A stretch of 49,074 bases of DNA, taken from assembly GCA_028280735.1 (NCBI GenBank), contig JANQLH010000059.1, positions 1-49,074 on the forward strand, in the 5' to 3' direction. Below, in pieces: positions 37,097-46,747 of the stretch; positions within the stretch are counted from its first letter, which is position 1; each line of letters begins with the position of its first letter. The position numbers and the translations under genes are program-made. The DNA is from SAR324 cluster bacterium. Lineage in GTDB: Bacteria > SAR324 > XYD2-FULL-50-16. Under the pieces are notes generated by a model that saw nothing but the letters and a program-made list of their open reading frames with translations, did not search any database and was not told the origin of the DNA.

Positions 37097-38233
37097 ATGG
37101 CTCCGAGTATTGAAAAACAAATTAAACCGGTAGCAACTGATTCGAGTGGAACTCTGAAGAAATGTTATCAGGAAATATCGAATGACCAATCATTGGCAAA
37201 TGTTTTGGACGCTTTGCCCGAAGCAGTAATAATTGTCAATCAAAACAGGCAGGTTGTATTCATTAATCAGGTCAGCCTCAATACATTTGGTTTTGAAGAG
37301 AGAGAAATGGCTTGTGGTTTAAGACCCGGTGATGTTTTCAGTTGCAATCATGCAACCGAAGCACCCGGTGGATGTGGTACATCGAAACATTGTGATTATT
37401 GCGGTGCAAATATGGCGATTGTTTCCAGCTTACTGGAAAAAACTGATATTAAAGAATGCAGAATCACGCAACGACACACCGGAATCGCAGTGGATCTAAG
37501 GGTCAAAGCCGCCCCTTTCGAAATTAACGGTGAAATGTATACCATTGTTTCCATATTAGATGTCTCGGACGAAAAAAGACGTGAAGTACTCCAGCGTGTC
37601 TTTTTTCATGATATATTGAATACTGTCGGAGGATTGAGCGGATATAGTGAACTGCTGTTGATGACTGAAGATGAAGATGCAGAGGAGTTTAAATCTATCA
37701 TCTACGATCTGTCGCAAAAACTTACCGATGAGATCATCAGCCAGCAACAACTGGTTGCTGCCGAAAACGGCACCTTGAGCATTTCCAGGGTAGAGGTTTC
37801 CAGTGTCGATGCTCTGAATTCAACGCTTCAACTATGTCAACAGATGCAGGTTGCAAAAGGAAAACTAATCAAGCTGGCCCCCGAATCGGATGATGTACAA
37901 TTCAAGACCGACATAAACCTGCTCTCCCGGGTCCTTGGAAATCTAACCAAAAATGCCCTGGAAGCTTCACAAAAAGGTGAAGAAGTCACTATTGGTTGCA
38001 GACAAATCCATCAAACTATCGAGTTTTATGTTCACAACCAATCTGTTATGCCCGATGCTGTAAAATACCAGGTTTTCCAGAGATCATTTTCCACAAAAGG
38101 CAAGGGCCGGGGTTTGGGTACCTATAGTATTAAGTTGTTCACAGAAACCTACCTCAAGGGATCAGTAAGATTTGTTTCTGATGAGCCGACCGGCACTACT
38201 TTTTACACGAGTTATCCTATTGAATACCCCTGA
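37097..38233 (+). CDS. PAS-domain histidine kinase with Cys-rich motif
   Basis: 378 aa; PAS with 'RPGDVFSCNHATEAPGGCGTSKHCDYCGA'; H-box 'FFHDILNTVGGLSGYSELL'; HATPase 'GRGLGTYSIKLF'. Confidence 0.85.
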   Translation: MAPSIEKQIKPVATDSSGTLKKCYQEISNDQSLANVLDALPEAVIIVNQNRQVVFINQVSLNTFGFEEREMACGLRPGDVFSCNHATEAPGGCGTSKHCDYCGANMAIVSSLLEKTDIKECRITQRHTGIAVDLRVKAAPFEINGEMYTIVSILDVSDEKRREVLQRVFFHDILNTVGGLSGYSELLLMTEDEDAEEFKSIIYDLSQKLTDEIISQQQLVAAENGTLSISRVEVSSVDALNSTLQLCQQMQVAKGKLIKLAPESDDVQFKTDINLLSRVLGNLTKNALEASQKGEEVTIGCRQIHQTIEFYVHNQSVMPDAVKYQVFQRSFSTKGKGRGLGTYSIKLFTETYLKGSVRFVSDEPTGTTFYTSYPIEYP

Positions 38234-38475
38234 AAGTTGCTATTGCAAAGCAATACATGGGAAAGTGCCGTCAACAGGCTTGATTCAAAACAAGTTTCCA
38301 AATTTATAAATAATGGACATTTTCAATTACGAATTCTAAATTAATCATTTATCCCTCATCGAATGCCGTTCGGGAGGAAACAATAGGGTTTGCAACCAGG
38401 TAAATTTTGAAATCTATAACCAAGTCTGCTTATTTTTTACCTTATCAATCCAAATGATTGTTGCCGGCACTGCAC

Positions 38476-41400
38476 ATGAAAAAACCCATCTTCGTAATCT
38501 TAATCAGTTCGATTCTACTCTACGGTTTATCCTCCTGCGATTCCAGTTTACCCGGCAAAATGCAACCGAATGCTCAAAATGGTGTGCTTGATTTAAGAGA
38601 CTGGCAGTTTGAGAAAGACGGAACTGTGAAACTGCGAGGTGAATGGAATTTTTTTTTAAACCGGTTGTTTTCCTCAGTCCCCGAAGATTCTAATCCCGAT
38701 TTGCTCATTAATGTCCCCGGGATATGGAATAACTATAACGTCGGAAACAAGAAACTGCCGGGTTTCGGCTATGGAACATATCAATTGAAGGTATTGCTGG
38801 CCGAGAATCAATTAAACAAACCACCGATACTTTCCAAAAACACATCCGCAGTTTTCTCCGACCACATACATACTATTTTAGCTAATAGAAACTGCCAGGC
38901 ACTGGGCTTAAAATTTCGATTTCAACAAACGGCATTCAATCTCTATATCAACGGAAACCTGATTACATCTGCGGGTACGGTCGGATCTTCTAAAAAAACT
39001 TCACGCCCTGAGTATCGCCCCCATGTGGCACAATTCGTATCTTGTCAATCCACCCTGGATATTGTCGTTCAGGTTTCCAATTTTGATCATCGCAAAGGAG
39101 GTCTGGAATCAGCCATTGTGTTGGGTAAAACCCATCAGGTGTTGAACCAGTGGGAAAACAGACGAAATTTTGACCTGTTTCTTCTCGGTGCCATTCTGAT
39201 AATGGCCATCTACCATTTCGGACTTTTTCTACTCAGACGGAAGAACAAGGCCCCGTTATACTTCAGTTTGTTTTGCATTCTGATAGGTATCCGAAGCGCC
39301 ACGGTCGGTCAGTACTTCATCTTCAAGATATTCCCGGGAATTCCCTGGGAGATGCTTCTTAGAATTGAATATCTTTCCTTTTTCATGCCTCTGCCGGTAA
39401 TGGCGTTATTTATCAAATCCGTTTTTCCCGAGGATTTTCCCAATTGGTTATTAAAAACCATAGTCGGTATAACTTTGTTGCTGGCGATTTCAATAATTGG
39501 CCCCGCTTGGTTTTTTACCCGGGTATCAACACCATACCAGGCTTTCCTGCTCATGGCGTCTATTTCCATGGCTATTGTGCTGATCAGGGCTGCCTGGTTT
39601 AAAAGGGAGGGTAGTCTGGCCTTTTTAATCGGGATGTGCGTACTGTTTTTAACCATGTTAAATGATATCCTTTATAATCAAAGGATTATTTACACCTCCA
39701 TGCTGTTTCCTTTCGGTTTGTTCATTTTTATCTTTGCCCAGTCTTTTGTGCTGTCCATATTATTTTCCAGGGCATTTAACGAGGTTGAAATCCTTTCCGA
39801 CCAACTTGATAAGCGCAACCAACGATTACTGGAACTGGACAGGTTAAAAGACGAATTCATTACAAATACCTCCCACGAATTAAGAACTCCCTTGACCGGT
39901 ATTATCGGTATTGCCGAATCTCTCCTGGAAGGAGTCGCAGGAAAGCTTTCCTCCGAAGTAGAGCGAAACCTTTCCCTGATAATTACCAGCGGAAGGCGGC
40001 TGACACACTTGGTCAACGATATTTTGGATTTCTCGAAACTGAAACATTCAGATATCACTTTATCCCAAAAGGACATCAGTCTGAAACCGGTCACCGATAT
40101 GATCATCTCTTTCTCATCGGTTTTAATCGGGGCAAAAGAGGTAACCTTAAAAAACGATATACCGGAAGAGTTACCCCCGGTTTTCGCTGATGAAGACCGA
40201 CTTCAGCAAATACTGATGAACCTGGTGGGTAATGCCGTTAAATTCACTAAAACAGGTGAGATTGTTATCACTGCAAGCAAAGATCTTGATCGAATCACCA
40301 TTTCAATTTCGGATACAGGTATCGGTATTCCCGAAGACAGGCAAGCAGCCATATTTGAATCCTTTGAGCAAGTGGACGGCTCCGTTGCCAGAGAATATGG
40401 TGGATCAGGTTTAGGATTGGCTTTGACAAAAAAGCTCGTAGAGCTTCACGGTGGTAAGATAACTGTTGCCAGTAAAGAGGGTTGCGGTTCCACCTTTTCT
40501 TTTGACCTGCCGATTGCAAAAGAACCGAATGACGGACAAACACCTCCCACCGTCGTATTTGCTGATAAGTTACCGCAAACTATTTCCAGGGTTAGAGAAC
40601 TGGTCAATGAAGACATTCTGGAAAAGTCGATGGATGTTTCCAATCGATCTACTATCCTCGTTGTTGATGATGACCTCGTTAACATACAGGTACTTCATAA
40701 TCAGCTCTCCATGAACAACTATGGTGTCATGTCCGCCATGGACGGCTTTCAGGCTCTCGAAAAACTGGAAAAAGGAAATCCGGATCTCCTTATTGTCGAT
40801 TTGATGATGCCGCGAATGAGCGGCTATGAACTCTGTTTGAAGGTTCGTGAATCATACTCTCCGACGGAGTTGCCAATCATTATCCTCACGGCGAAAAACC
40901 AGGTGGGTGATTTGATTAAAGGATTGAATTGCGGGGCCAATGATTACATTGCCAAACCATTTGCCGGGGAGGAGTTGCTCAGCCGTATAGAAAATCAACT
41001 AAAACTGCAAAAATATGCCCAGGAGCTGATACGCCTGAATCTCAATCTCGAAGTCATGAACCAATCCCTGGAAAAAAGGGTATCAGAGCGAACTCGTGAG
41101 CTTTCAGTCAAGAATGATCAGATGAAACAGTTTTTGCATCTTTTATGTCATGACCTGCTTAATCCTTTTTCCAGTTTGAACAGTATTATGGAAATACTAA
41201 AGACCGATCCTGGCCATTTTAATGACCTGAGTGGTTATATTAATACTTCAATAAAAAACGGGATTGCGATTATCGAGATGGTAAAAAAAATGAGGGACTT
41301 GGAAGAGGATAAGATCAGCAAGGAAATGAAATCCCATTCCTTACAGGAAATGATTAAAGAGTCGGAAGAAATTTTGACACAAAAACTAAATCAAAAACAA

Positions 41401-41805
41401 CTATCACTTCAGGTTTCCGTTGATCCCAACATCAAAGTAGAAGTTGAGGAAACATCTTTTGTAAACTCAGTACTCAACAATATTCTTTCCAATGCCATCA
41501 AGTTTTCTTTCGCAGGATCAAAAATCGACATCCGCTCCAACTATTCCGATACAAAGGTCCTCGTCATGATCAGGGATTATGGGATTGGAATTCCGGACTC
41601 AATCATCGATAACATCTACGATCTGGACAAGGCTACCAGCCGCAAAGGTACCAACGGAGAAAAAGGAACCGGATATGGTATGCCGCTGGTCAAGAGATTT
41701 ATCAGTGCTTACGGAGGTTCCATTTCCATAACATCCAATGTTAATCCTCCATCAGCAGACGAACAGGGCACTGAAATCTGTCTGACATTATCACGCGGCA
41801 GATGA
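38476..41805 (+). CDS. 7TM-DISM sensor hybrid kinase: DISMED2-7TM-HK-REC-second HK
   Basis: N-term lipobox-like 'LLYGLSSC' and 'LRDWQFEKDGTVKLRGEWNFF'; 7 TM; H-box 'NTSHELRTPLTGIIG'; REC 'DLLIVDLMMPRMSGYEL'; second 'LLCHDLLNPFSSLNS' + 'GTGYGMPLVKRFISAYGG'. Confidence 0.88.
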   Translation: MKKPIFVILISSILLYGLSSCDSSLPGKMQPNAQNGVLDLRDWQFEKDGTVKLRGEWNFFLNRLFSSVPEDSNPDLLINVPGIWNNYNVGNKKLPGFGYGTYQLKVLLAENQLNKPPILSKNTSAVFSDHIHTILANRNCQALGLKFRFQQTAFNLYINGNLITSAGTVGSSKKTSRPEYRPHVAQFVSCQSTLDIVVQVSNFDHRKGGLESAIVLGKTHQVLNQWENRRNFDLFLLGAILIMAIYHFGLFLLRRKNKAPLYFSLFCILIGIRSATVGQYFIFKIFPGIPWEMLLRIEYLSFFMPLPVMALFIKSVFPEDFPNWLLKTIVGITLLLAISIIGPAWFFTRVSTPYQAFLLMASISMAIVLIRAAWFKREGSLAFLIGMCVLFLTMLNDILYNQRIIYTSMLFPFGLFIFIFAQSFVLSILFSRAFNEVEILSDQLDKRNQRLLELDRLKDEFITNTSHELRTPLTGIIGIAESLLEGVAGKLSSEVERNLSLIITSGRRLTHLVNDILDFSKLKHSDITLSQKDISLKPVTDMIISFSSVLIGAKEVTLKNDIPEELPPVFADEDRLQQILMNLVGNAVKFTKTGEIVITASKDLDRITISISDTGIGIPEDRQAAIFESFEQVDGSVAREYGGSGLGLALTKKLVELHGGKITVASKEGCGSTFSFDLPIAKEPNDGQTPPTVVFADKLPQTISRVRELVNEDILEKSMDVSNRSTILVVDDDLVNIQVLHNQLSMNNYGVMSAMDGFQALEKLEKGNPDLLIVDLMMPRMSGYELCLKVRESYSPTELPIIILTAKNQVGDLIKGLNCGANDYIAKPFAGEELLSRIENQLKLQKYAQELIRLNLNLEVMNQSLEKRVSERTRELSVKNDQMKQFLHLLCHDLLNPFSSLNSIMEILKTDPGHFNDLSGYINTSIKNGIAIIEMVKKMRDLEEDKISKEMKSHSLQEMIKESEEILTQKLNQKQLSLQVSVDPNIKVEVEETSFVNSVLNNILSNAIKFSFAGSKIDIRSNYSDTKVLVMIRDYGIGIPDSIIDNIYDLDKATSRKGTNGEKGTGYGMPLVKRFISAYGGSISITSNVNPPSADEQGTEICLTLSRGR

Positions 41806-41875
41806 TGGCTTCCCCGAATTTTCATTCAACTCCGCCAGCTTGGATAATGGAGAAGGTGGTTTTGGTCATACTAAG

Positions 41876-42415
41876 CTAATCATTGACCATTTTGTTGAAC
41901 TCTATTAGGGCATTGACAAACAATTTCCGAATTAAGAGTTCGCGCTCCCTGGGAATCAGTGTTTCGAATTCTGAATACTGGGGATGGTCAGGTTTCAGTT
42001 TGGGAGGATTACCAAACATATCCTTAGCCCCGGGTTCCATGGCTTCAATCAAATCCAGAATCGGACAATCCATTTTAGGATAAGACTCTATCCAACCCAG
42101 ACGATACATCATTTCATATCTGAACATGTCTGCCACATGCAGGTGGATATCCATCAGGTCCATTTCCAGCTTTTTGGCTTCTTCTTCCTCCAGCCCCGTT
42201 TTTGGATACTTGATCTGTTCGATCAGCTGATAGACGGCACCTGCGCTTTTTTCACCCGGCGAAGCTACAAATAATAAAACTTTATCCGGTAAATCCTCAA
42301 TTTTTGTTGATTCATCAAACGAATCACGAAACTGGGCATTCCAAAACTTGAAACACTGTTTTGCTTGCTGCTTACGCTTGTATTGATTCAGGTGAATGAC
42401 GTCAGACATAATCAC
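41876..42415 (-). CDS. Conserved-looking hypothetical protein
   Basis: 179 aa, no recognised domain; 15-nt gap to the YbaK gene suggests one operon. Confidence 0.65.
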   Translation of the reverse strand: MIMSDVIHLNQYKRKQQAKQCFKFWNAQFRDSFDESTKIEDLPDKVLLFVASPGEKSAGAVYQLIEQIKYPKTGLEEEEAKKLEMDLMDIHLHVADMFRYEMMYRLGWIESYPKMDCPILDLIEAMEPGAKDMFGNPPKLKPDHPQYSEFETLIPRERELLIRKLFVNALIEFNKMVND

Positions 42416-42430
42416 TATTTGGAATGTCGA

Positions 42431-42907
42431 TTATTTGGTAATAATACTAACCCTGGCATTGGTGAGCTTGATAAGATCACTCGGCGCCAGTTCCATTTGC
42501 ATTCCCCGTTTACCGGCACTGATAAAAACAGTTTCAAAATCCGCAAGGGATGCATCAACAACGGTAAGGAGCTTTTGTTTCTGCCCTAAAGGACTAATAC
42601 CGCCAAGAACGTAGCCGGTTGTTCTTTGTGCATCCTTAGCTTGAGCCATTTCCGCATTTTTTGTACCTGCCGCTTTGGCAAATTGCTTTAAATCCAACAT
42701 CGTTGATACGGGCACCACGGCAATACCAAGTGTTCTCTTATTCCCGTTCAACGCAGTCACCAGGGTCTTAAACACCCTGTTTTTATCCAACCCCAGTGCT
42801 TCGGCCGCTTCCTCTCCATACGATTCAGTAGATGATATCCCCGGTTTATAGCTATGCAGGGTGAAATCGATCTTCTGCTTTTTTACTAGGTTGATTGCCG
42901 GTGTCAT
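42431..42907 (-). CDS. ybaK: Cys-tRNA(Pro) deacylase YbaK/EbsC family
   Basis: 158 aa; 'YGEEAAEALGLDKNRVFKTLV', 'KAAGTKNAEMA', 'RTTGYVLGGISPLGQKQKL'. Confidence 0.92.
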   Translation of the reverse strand: MTPAINLVKKQKIDFTLHSYKPGISSTESYGEEAAEALGLDKNRVFKTLVTALNGNKRTLGIAVVPVSTMLDLKQFAKAAGTKNAEMAQAKDAQRTTGYVLGGISPLGQKQKLLTVVDASLADFETVFISAGKRGMQMELAPSDLIKLTNARVSIITK

Positions 42908-42921
42908 AAGATATCAAGTTA

Positions 42922-44199
42922 TCAAATACCTGTTTTTTTTCGCAAGTATACAAGTGTGTGGGTAGCCATCTCTTTTCTTTGAAATTCCACGTATCCCATG
43001 GATCGGTATAGATTCAAGGCTGGAGTGCTTTTATGACCTGTAAACAATTCAAACCGTTTGGTTTTTGTTGGCATTGACTCAAGCGTTTCCATCAGAACTC
43101 TTCCTACGCCAAGTCCAAAATATTTGGGATCGACAAATAACTTGTTAATAGAACAGGTATCATCCTCAAATTTTGCTCTAACAGAGGCGATAATTTTGTT
43201 CTTGAAGACAACCTTCAAAAACAATTGTTCCTTGAACTCATTTTTAATGCTTTCGAGTGTCTGCAACATTGGCGGCAACCCGGGATCAGCATACCGATCC
43301 GCCTCGAATTGATAAGCGGCTTTCTGAAGGTCAAGAATTGTCGACAGATCTTGTTCTTCGACTTCAACTATTTCCAGATCTTTGTTCAACTCTTTCCTCA
43401 TCTGCTTTTTGGCCGGGCTAAGAAAAGAGCAGGGAACCATCGAAACACATTTTCCACAAACATCTGTCAACCCAAGATGCTTGTATCTATCCATGTTTTC
43501 AATTAACACCCGGTAGCAATCCTGTCGGACAAAATCAGCATCACTGATCGCGTCAACCGGACAGCGCTGACTGCATATCCTGCAGGAGCCATTGTATTTT
43601 TGCAGGCAGTACTCAGTGCTCACAGCCAAGGTGGGTGCCAACGGTGCTTCGGTAATTAAGCTGCCCAATCGTCCGCAGCAGCCCTTTTCGGTTATCAACT
43701 GATGATGATACCCAAAATTACCTAAGCCGGCTATGTAAGCCACATGCTTGTGTGACCAGTCACTCACCAAACTTTTTGTATCAAAATTGTGGGTAGGTGG
43801 AAGAACCTTGGACAAAAACCCGTACTCACCCAACTTCTTTGCCAGATGATTGTTTAACGCGATGATTAGCCCGTTTGTTTCCACATAAGCCACTGCCCAT
43901 TCCTCTGAAGCTGCTTTATCAGTTTTGTTGCTTAAGGGAATTTCCTTAATAAAAGGAAGATAATACACCACGACGGATTTTGCCCCGGGAAGCAATTCTT
44001 TAGGTGTTGCATGGGTTTTGCTGACCAATTGTTTCAAATCCCAGAATAGAGGATCATTTGCCCGGGTATATCCTACTATCGGCTTTTGCCAGATGGATCG
44101 TTCCATTTTTTCTGAGGCATATCGAGCAACAAAATCCTCAATAATGGTCTCAACAATTGCATTTACATTCAGTTTCTTACCTGACAATTCACTCTCCAA
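42922..44199 (-). CDS. Epoxyqueuosine-reductase-like (COG1600) Fe-S protein fused to C-terminal GNAT acetyltransferase
   Basis: 425 aa; 'CRICSQRCPVDAI' and 'CGKCVSMVPC' cysteines; C-term 'SINKLFVDPKYFGLGVGRVLMETLE...ALNLYRSMGYVEFQR' GNAT. Confidence 0.82.
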   Translation of the reverse strand: MESELSGKKLNVNAIVETIIEDFVARYASEKMERSIWQKPIVGYTRANDPLFWDLKQLVSKTHATPKELLPGAKSVVVYYLPFIKEIPLSNKTDKAASEEWAVAYVETNGLIIALNNHLAKKLGEYGFLSKVLPPTHNFDTKSLVSDWSHKHVAYIAGLGNFGYHHQLITEKGCCGRLGSLITEAPLAPTLAVSTEYCLQKYNGSCRICSQRCPVDAISDADFVRQDCYRVLIENMDRYKHLGLTDVCGKCVSMVPCSFLSPAKKQMRKELNKDLEIVEVEEQDLSTILDLQKAAYQFEADRYADPGLPPMLQTLESIKNEFKEQLFLKVVFKNKIIASVRAKFEDDTCSINKLFVDPKYFGLGVGRVLMETLESMPTKTKRFELFTGHKSTPALNLYRSMGYVEFQRKEMATHTLVYLRKKTGI

Positions 44200-44351
44200 G
44201 GGTTAGATTATGGATAAACTCTGGTTCAGCTTATTGATTTCTGCGCAATTGGTCCAGTAGCATGAAAAACAGGGGTACTCCAAAAAAACTTTCGGGGACG
44301 CTTTTTTTACTCAACACTATGTCGGACACTAAAACTTAATCATTTGAATTT

Positions 44352-44401
44352 CCATGTCGTCCCTCTGGTGGCTACTATATACCGCTCCTGCGGAGCTTTG
44401 G
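44352..44401 (-). repeat. Dispersed hairpin repeat, copy 1 (AGCTCCGCAGGAGCG...ATATAGTAGCC)
   Basis: Shared core with 46668-46715. Confidence 0.6.
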
Positions 44402-44513
44402 TAAATGCTCTTTTATGGCAAAATCTCTACTTTATCAATGGTGAACAAACTGCTTCCAAGGTCAACTTGGTCATCATCATCTAGTAGTTTTTAAGTATGG
44501 TTGACTATTCAAT

Positions 44514-44546
44514 TAGACCCCGAAGGGGTGGCATTATAAAGGTATT
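44514..44546 (+). repeat. Related hairpin repeat (ACCCCGAAGGGGTGGCATTATAAAGGTA)
   Basis: Short GC hairpin followed by an ATTATA-type tail, similar layout to the neighbouring copies. Confidence 0.4.
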
Positions 44547-45191
44547 CAAGTCCCGTATGCACGACACAAAAACCTAATTTGAGTTTTTTGGAAGCACTTG
44601 GAAAAACTGCTATTATTTGAACCGGATACTTGTGGAACAATCACCTGATACTTTTCGCTTGATAGCGCCCGATGCAAAATTAGTCGTTGAAAACAAAACC
44701 GGTTTATTCAACACTAATCGTTATTGACAAGATAGAAAAGATAACAGGTGCCTGAACAAAAACCTTTGAAATCCATGCACATTAAGCTTGAGGGATGTAT
44801 ATTTGCTGTGAAATAAACTGTTTTCAATGATTAGACGCTAGTTTTCAGAAGTTCCAATACTTTTAGCTGATCATTGAAGACTGATGGCAGATCAATTATT
44901 AAACAACAATTATTAAAACCAGTTTAAACCATAACTATAAAAGCTTTAAGGGCAGCTTGATGTTTCAAAGTTCAGCGCATTCAGAGATCAGCTCTCAGCC
45001 AGTTTTTGTTTGAAATTTCAATGTTTTATACTCAATACTGACGGCTGATAACACAATAATCTTCAAGCTGAATTTCGGTATTTAGCAGAAGGCTGAACAA
45101 AGGGTTAGCGATTTTTCGTTCAGACACTTACTACGACAAAACCGGACTAAGCTCCAAGGATTGTTCGTTCAAGCACTAACCATAGATTGCA

Positions 45192-46607
45192 ATGATTATT
45201 AACGAGAGAAGAGAGCAACCAAACCAGGCATCCATTTTTCTGGCCTTTTGCATCTGTCTGGCCATAAGCCTTGGATCGGCAGCTACCCACAATCCTACCT
45301 TTGAGGACACCAGTTTTTATATCGGTATGGTAAGATCCATCGTAGCCATGCTGTTAATCGGGCTTCATTTACTCTTCATCTCTTCGGAGCGCCTTACATA
45401 CTTTATTCCCCTGCCCGTGAATTTTACAACTCATCGAATAGCCATCCTCTGCTGTTTTATCTCGTTTCTTGTCTCAGCTACTCTACTAATGCTCAGGTTA
45501 AACAAACTTGAACCGGACCAGGTTAACCTGGATAGCACAACACTCTGGCTGGCCACAATTTTCTTTATTTTCCTTTTTGTAGTACAGATAATGATTCACC
45601 GGCCCGGTTACCCTTCAACCATTCTTATTGTATCCTTAACCGGGTTTCTTGTTCTGAACTATTTTCACATCAATGCCATCTCCCTTGAGTCGGATACAAG
45701 GCAGCCTTTCTCATTATACTACGAAGCAATCGATCGGTTTTTTGTCGGATTGGACCCCTACCAGGTATATGATTCGGCGGGAAGCAGACCGTTTACCGTT
45801 TTGCCGGGACACTGGCTCAGCTATGTTCTTTTCAGGTTTTTAGACCTGGACCCCCGGTGGCTGGGTTGTCTGGCCCAGTTAATTTCTGTTTGTTTAATCT
45901 ACACAGCCATTCCTAAAAAACGAAAGCATTTAACAGCGTATTTGCTGTCACTGTATTTACTTTCTCCTTACCAGATTTCTGTCGAAGCCAGTTATACTGG
46001 AATTTTACCATTGGTTGTCAGTTTGATTTTCTTCCTGTTCTGCAGGGGATACTACTTGTTAGGCGTAGCAGCGTTGGGTTGGAGTGTCAGCCTTTCGTTG
46101 TACTCCTGGCTGCTGGTTCCCTTTGCCCTGGGTTTTTTATTCAAAAAACAACCATTTAAATACTGGGCTGTCTATCTCGCTCTTGGCGTTCTGTTTGGAA
46201 CCATGCAATTACTTCCTTTCGGCATGAGATTTCAAGATACCTTCCTTTACTGCACCGTTAACTATTGGCTGGACACTTTTTTTTGGAATGGATTCAATAT
46301 CTCCTACTGGCTGGTTCCGATTATAGGAGGCTACGGTCTATACTTTCTTCAGACCTTTTTCTTTCTGGTCCTAATTGTTCAATACCTGAAAAGCGACATG
46401 TCTCTTTCAACCAGTTTTGTTTATGCCAGCACCTACTCCTTATTCTTTTTGATCACCAACCGCGTTGTGGAAAACTACCTGTTTCCATTAATCTTCCTGC
46501 AGGCATTGATGGGCTTTACAGTGTTTGACGAAACCAAATCCGCCAAAGCCACGATCAAAATCCACCGCCCGACAGCAGAAGAACATGATCCCAACATTTC
46601 AGAGTAG
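45192..46607 (+). CDS. Polytopic membrane protein, possible GT-C fold/DUF2029-like
   Basis: 471 aa with many TM segments; 'EAIDRFFVGLDPYQVYDSAGSRPFTVLPGHWLSYV'. Confidence 0.6.
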   Translation: MIINERREQPNQASIFLAFCICLAISLGSAATHNPTFEDTSFYIGMVRSIVAMLLIGLHLLFISSERLTYFIPLPVNFTTHRIAILCCFISFLVSATLLMLRLNKLEPDQVNLDSTTLWLATIFFIFLFVVQIMIHRPGYPSTILIVSLTGFLVLNYFHINAISLESDTRQPFSLYYEAIDRFFVGLDPYQVYDSAGSRPFTVLPGHWLSYVLFRFLDLDPRWLGCLAQLISVCLIYTAIPKKRKHLTAYLLSLYLLSPYQISVEASYTGILPLVVSLIFFLFCRGYYLLGVAALGWSVSLSLYSWLLVPFALGFLFKKQPFKYWAVYLALGVLFGTMQLLPFGMRFQDTFLYCTVNYWLDTFFWNGFNISYWLVPIIGGYGLYFLQTFFFLVLIVQYLKSDMSLSTSFVYASTYSLFFLITNRVVENYLFPLIFLQALMGFTVFDETKSAKATIKIHRPTAEEHDPNISE

Positions 46608-46667
46608 CCGGGATGACTTGGAATTAAATGTTTGTAAGTAGGCCTTATATATCTTTCCAACGATTCT

Positions 46668-46715
46668 AGCTCCGTAGGAGCGATATAGTAGTAGCCTGGG
46701 GTTTTTAACCCCAGG
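46668..46715 (+). repeat. Dispersed hairpin repeat, copy 2 with attached CCTGGGGTTTTTAACCCCAGG hairpin
   Basis: AGCTCCGTAGGAGCGATATAGTAGTAGCCTGGGGTTTTTAACCCCAGGT. Confidence 0.6.
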
Positions 46716-46719
46716 TGAT

Positions 46720-46747
46720 TATGAGTCCTTGAATATGAGTCCTTGAA
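46720..46747 (+). repeat. Tandem 14-bp repeat (TATGAGTCCTTGAA x2)
   Basis: Two identical adjacent 14-mers. Confidence 0.9.

Noticed and set aside
45192-46607. Calling the membrane protein a defined mannosyltransferase
   Set aside because: Only a general GT-C/DUF2029-like topology is visible; catalytic motif not verifiable by eye.
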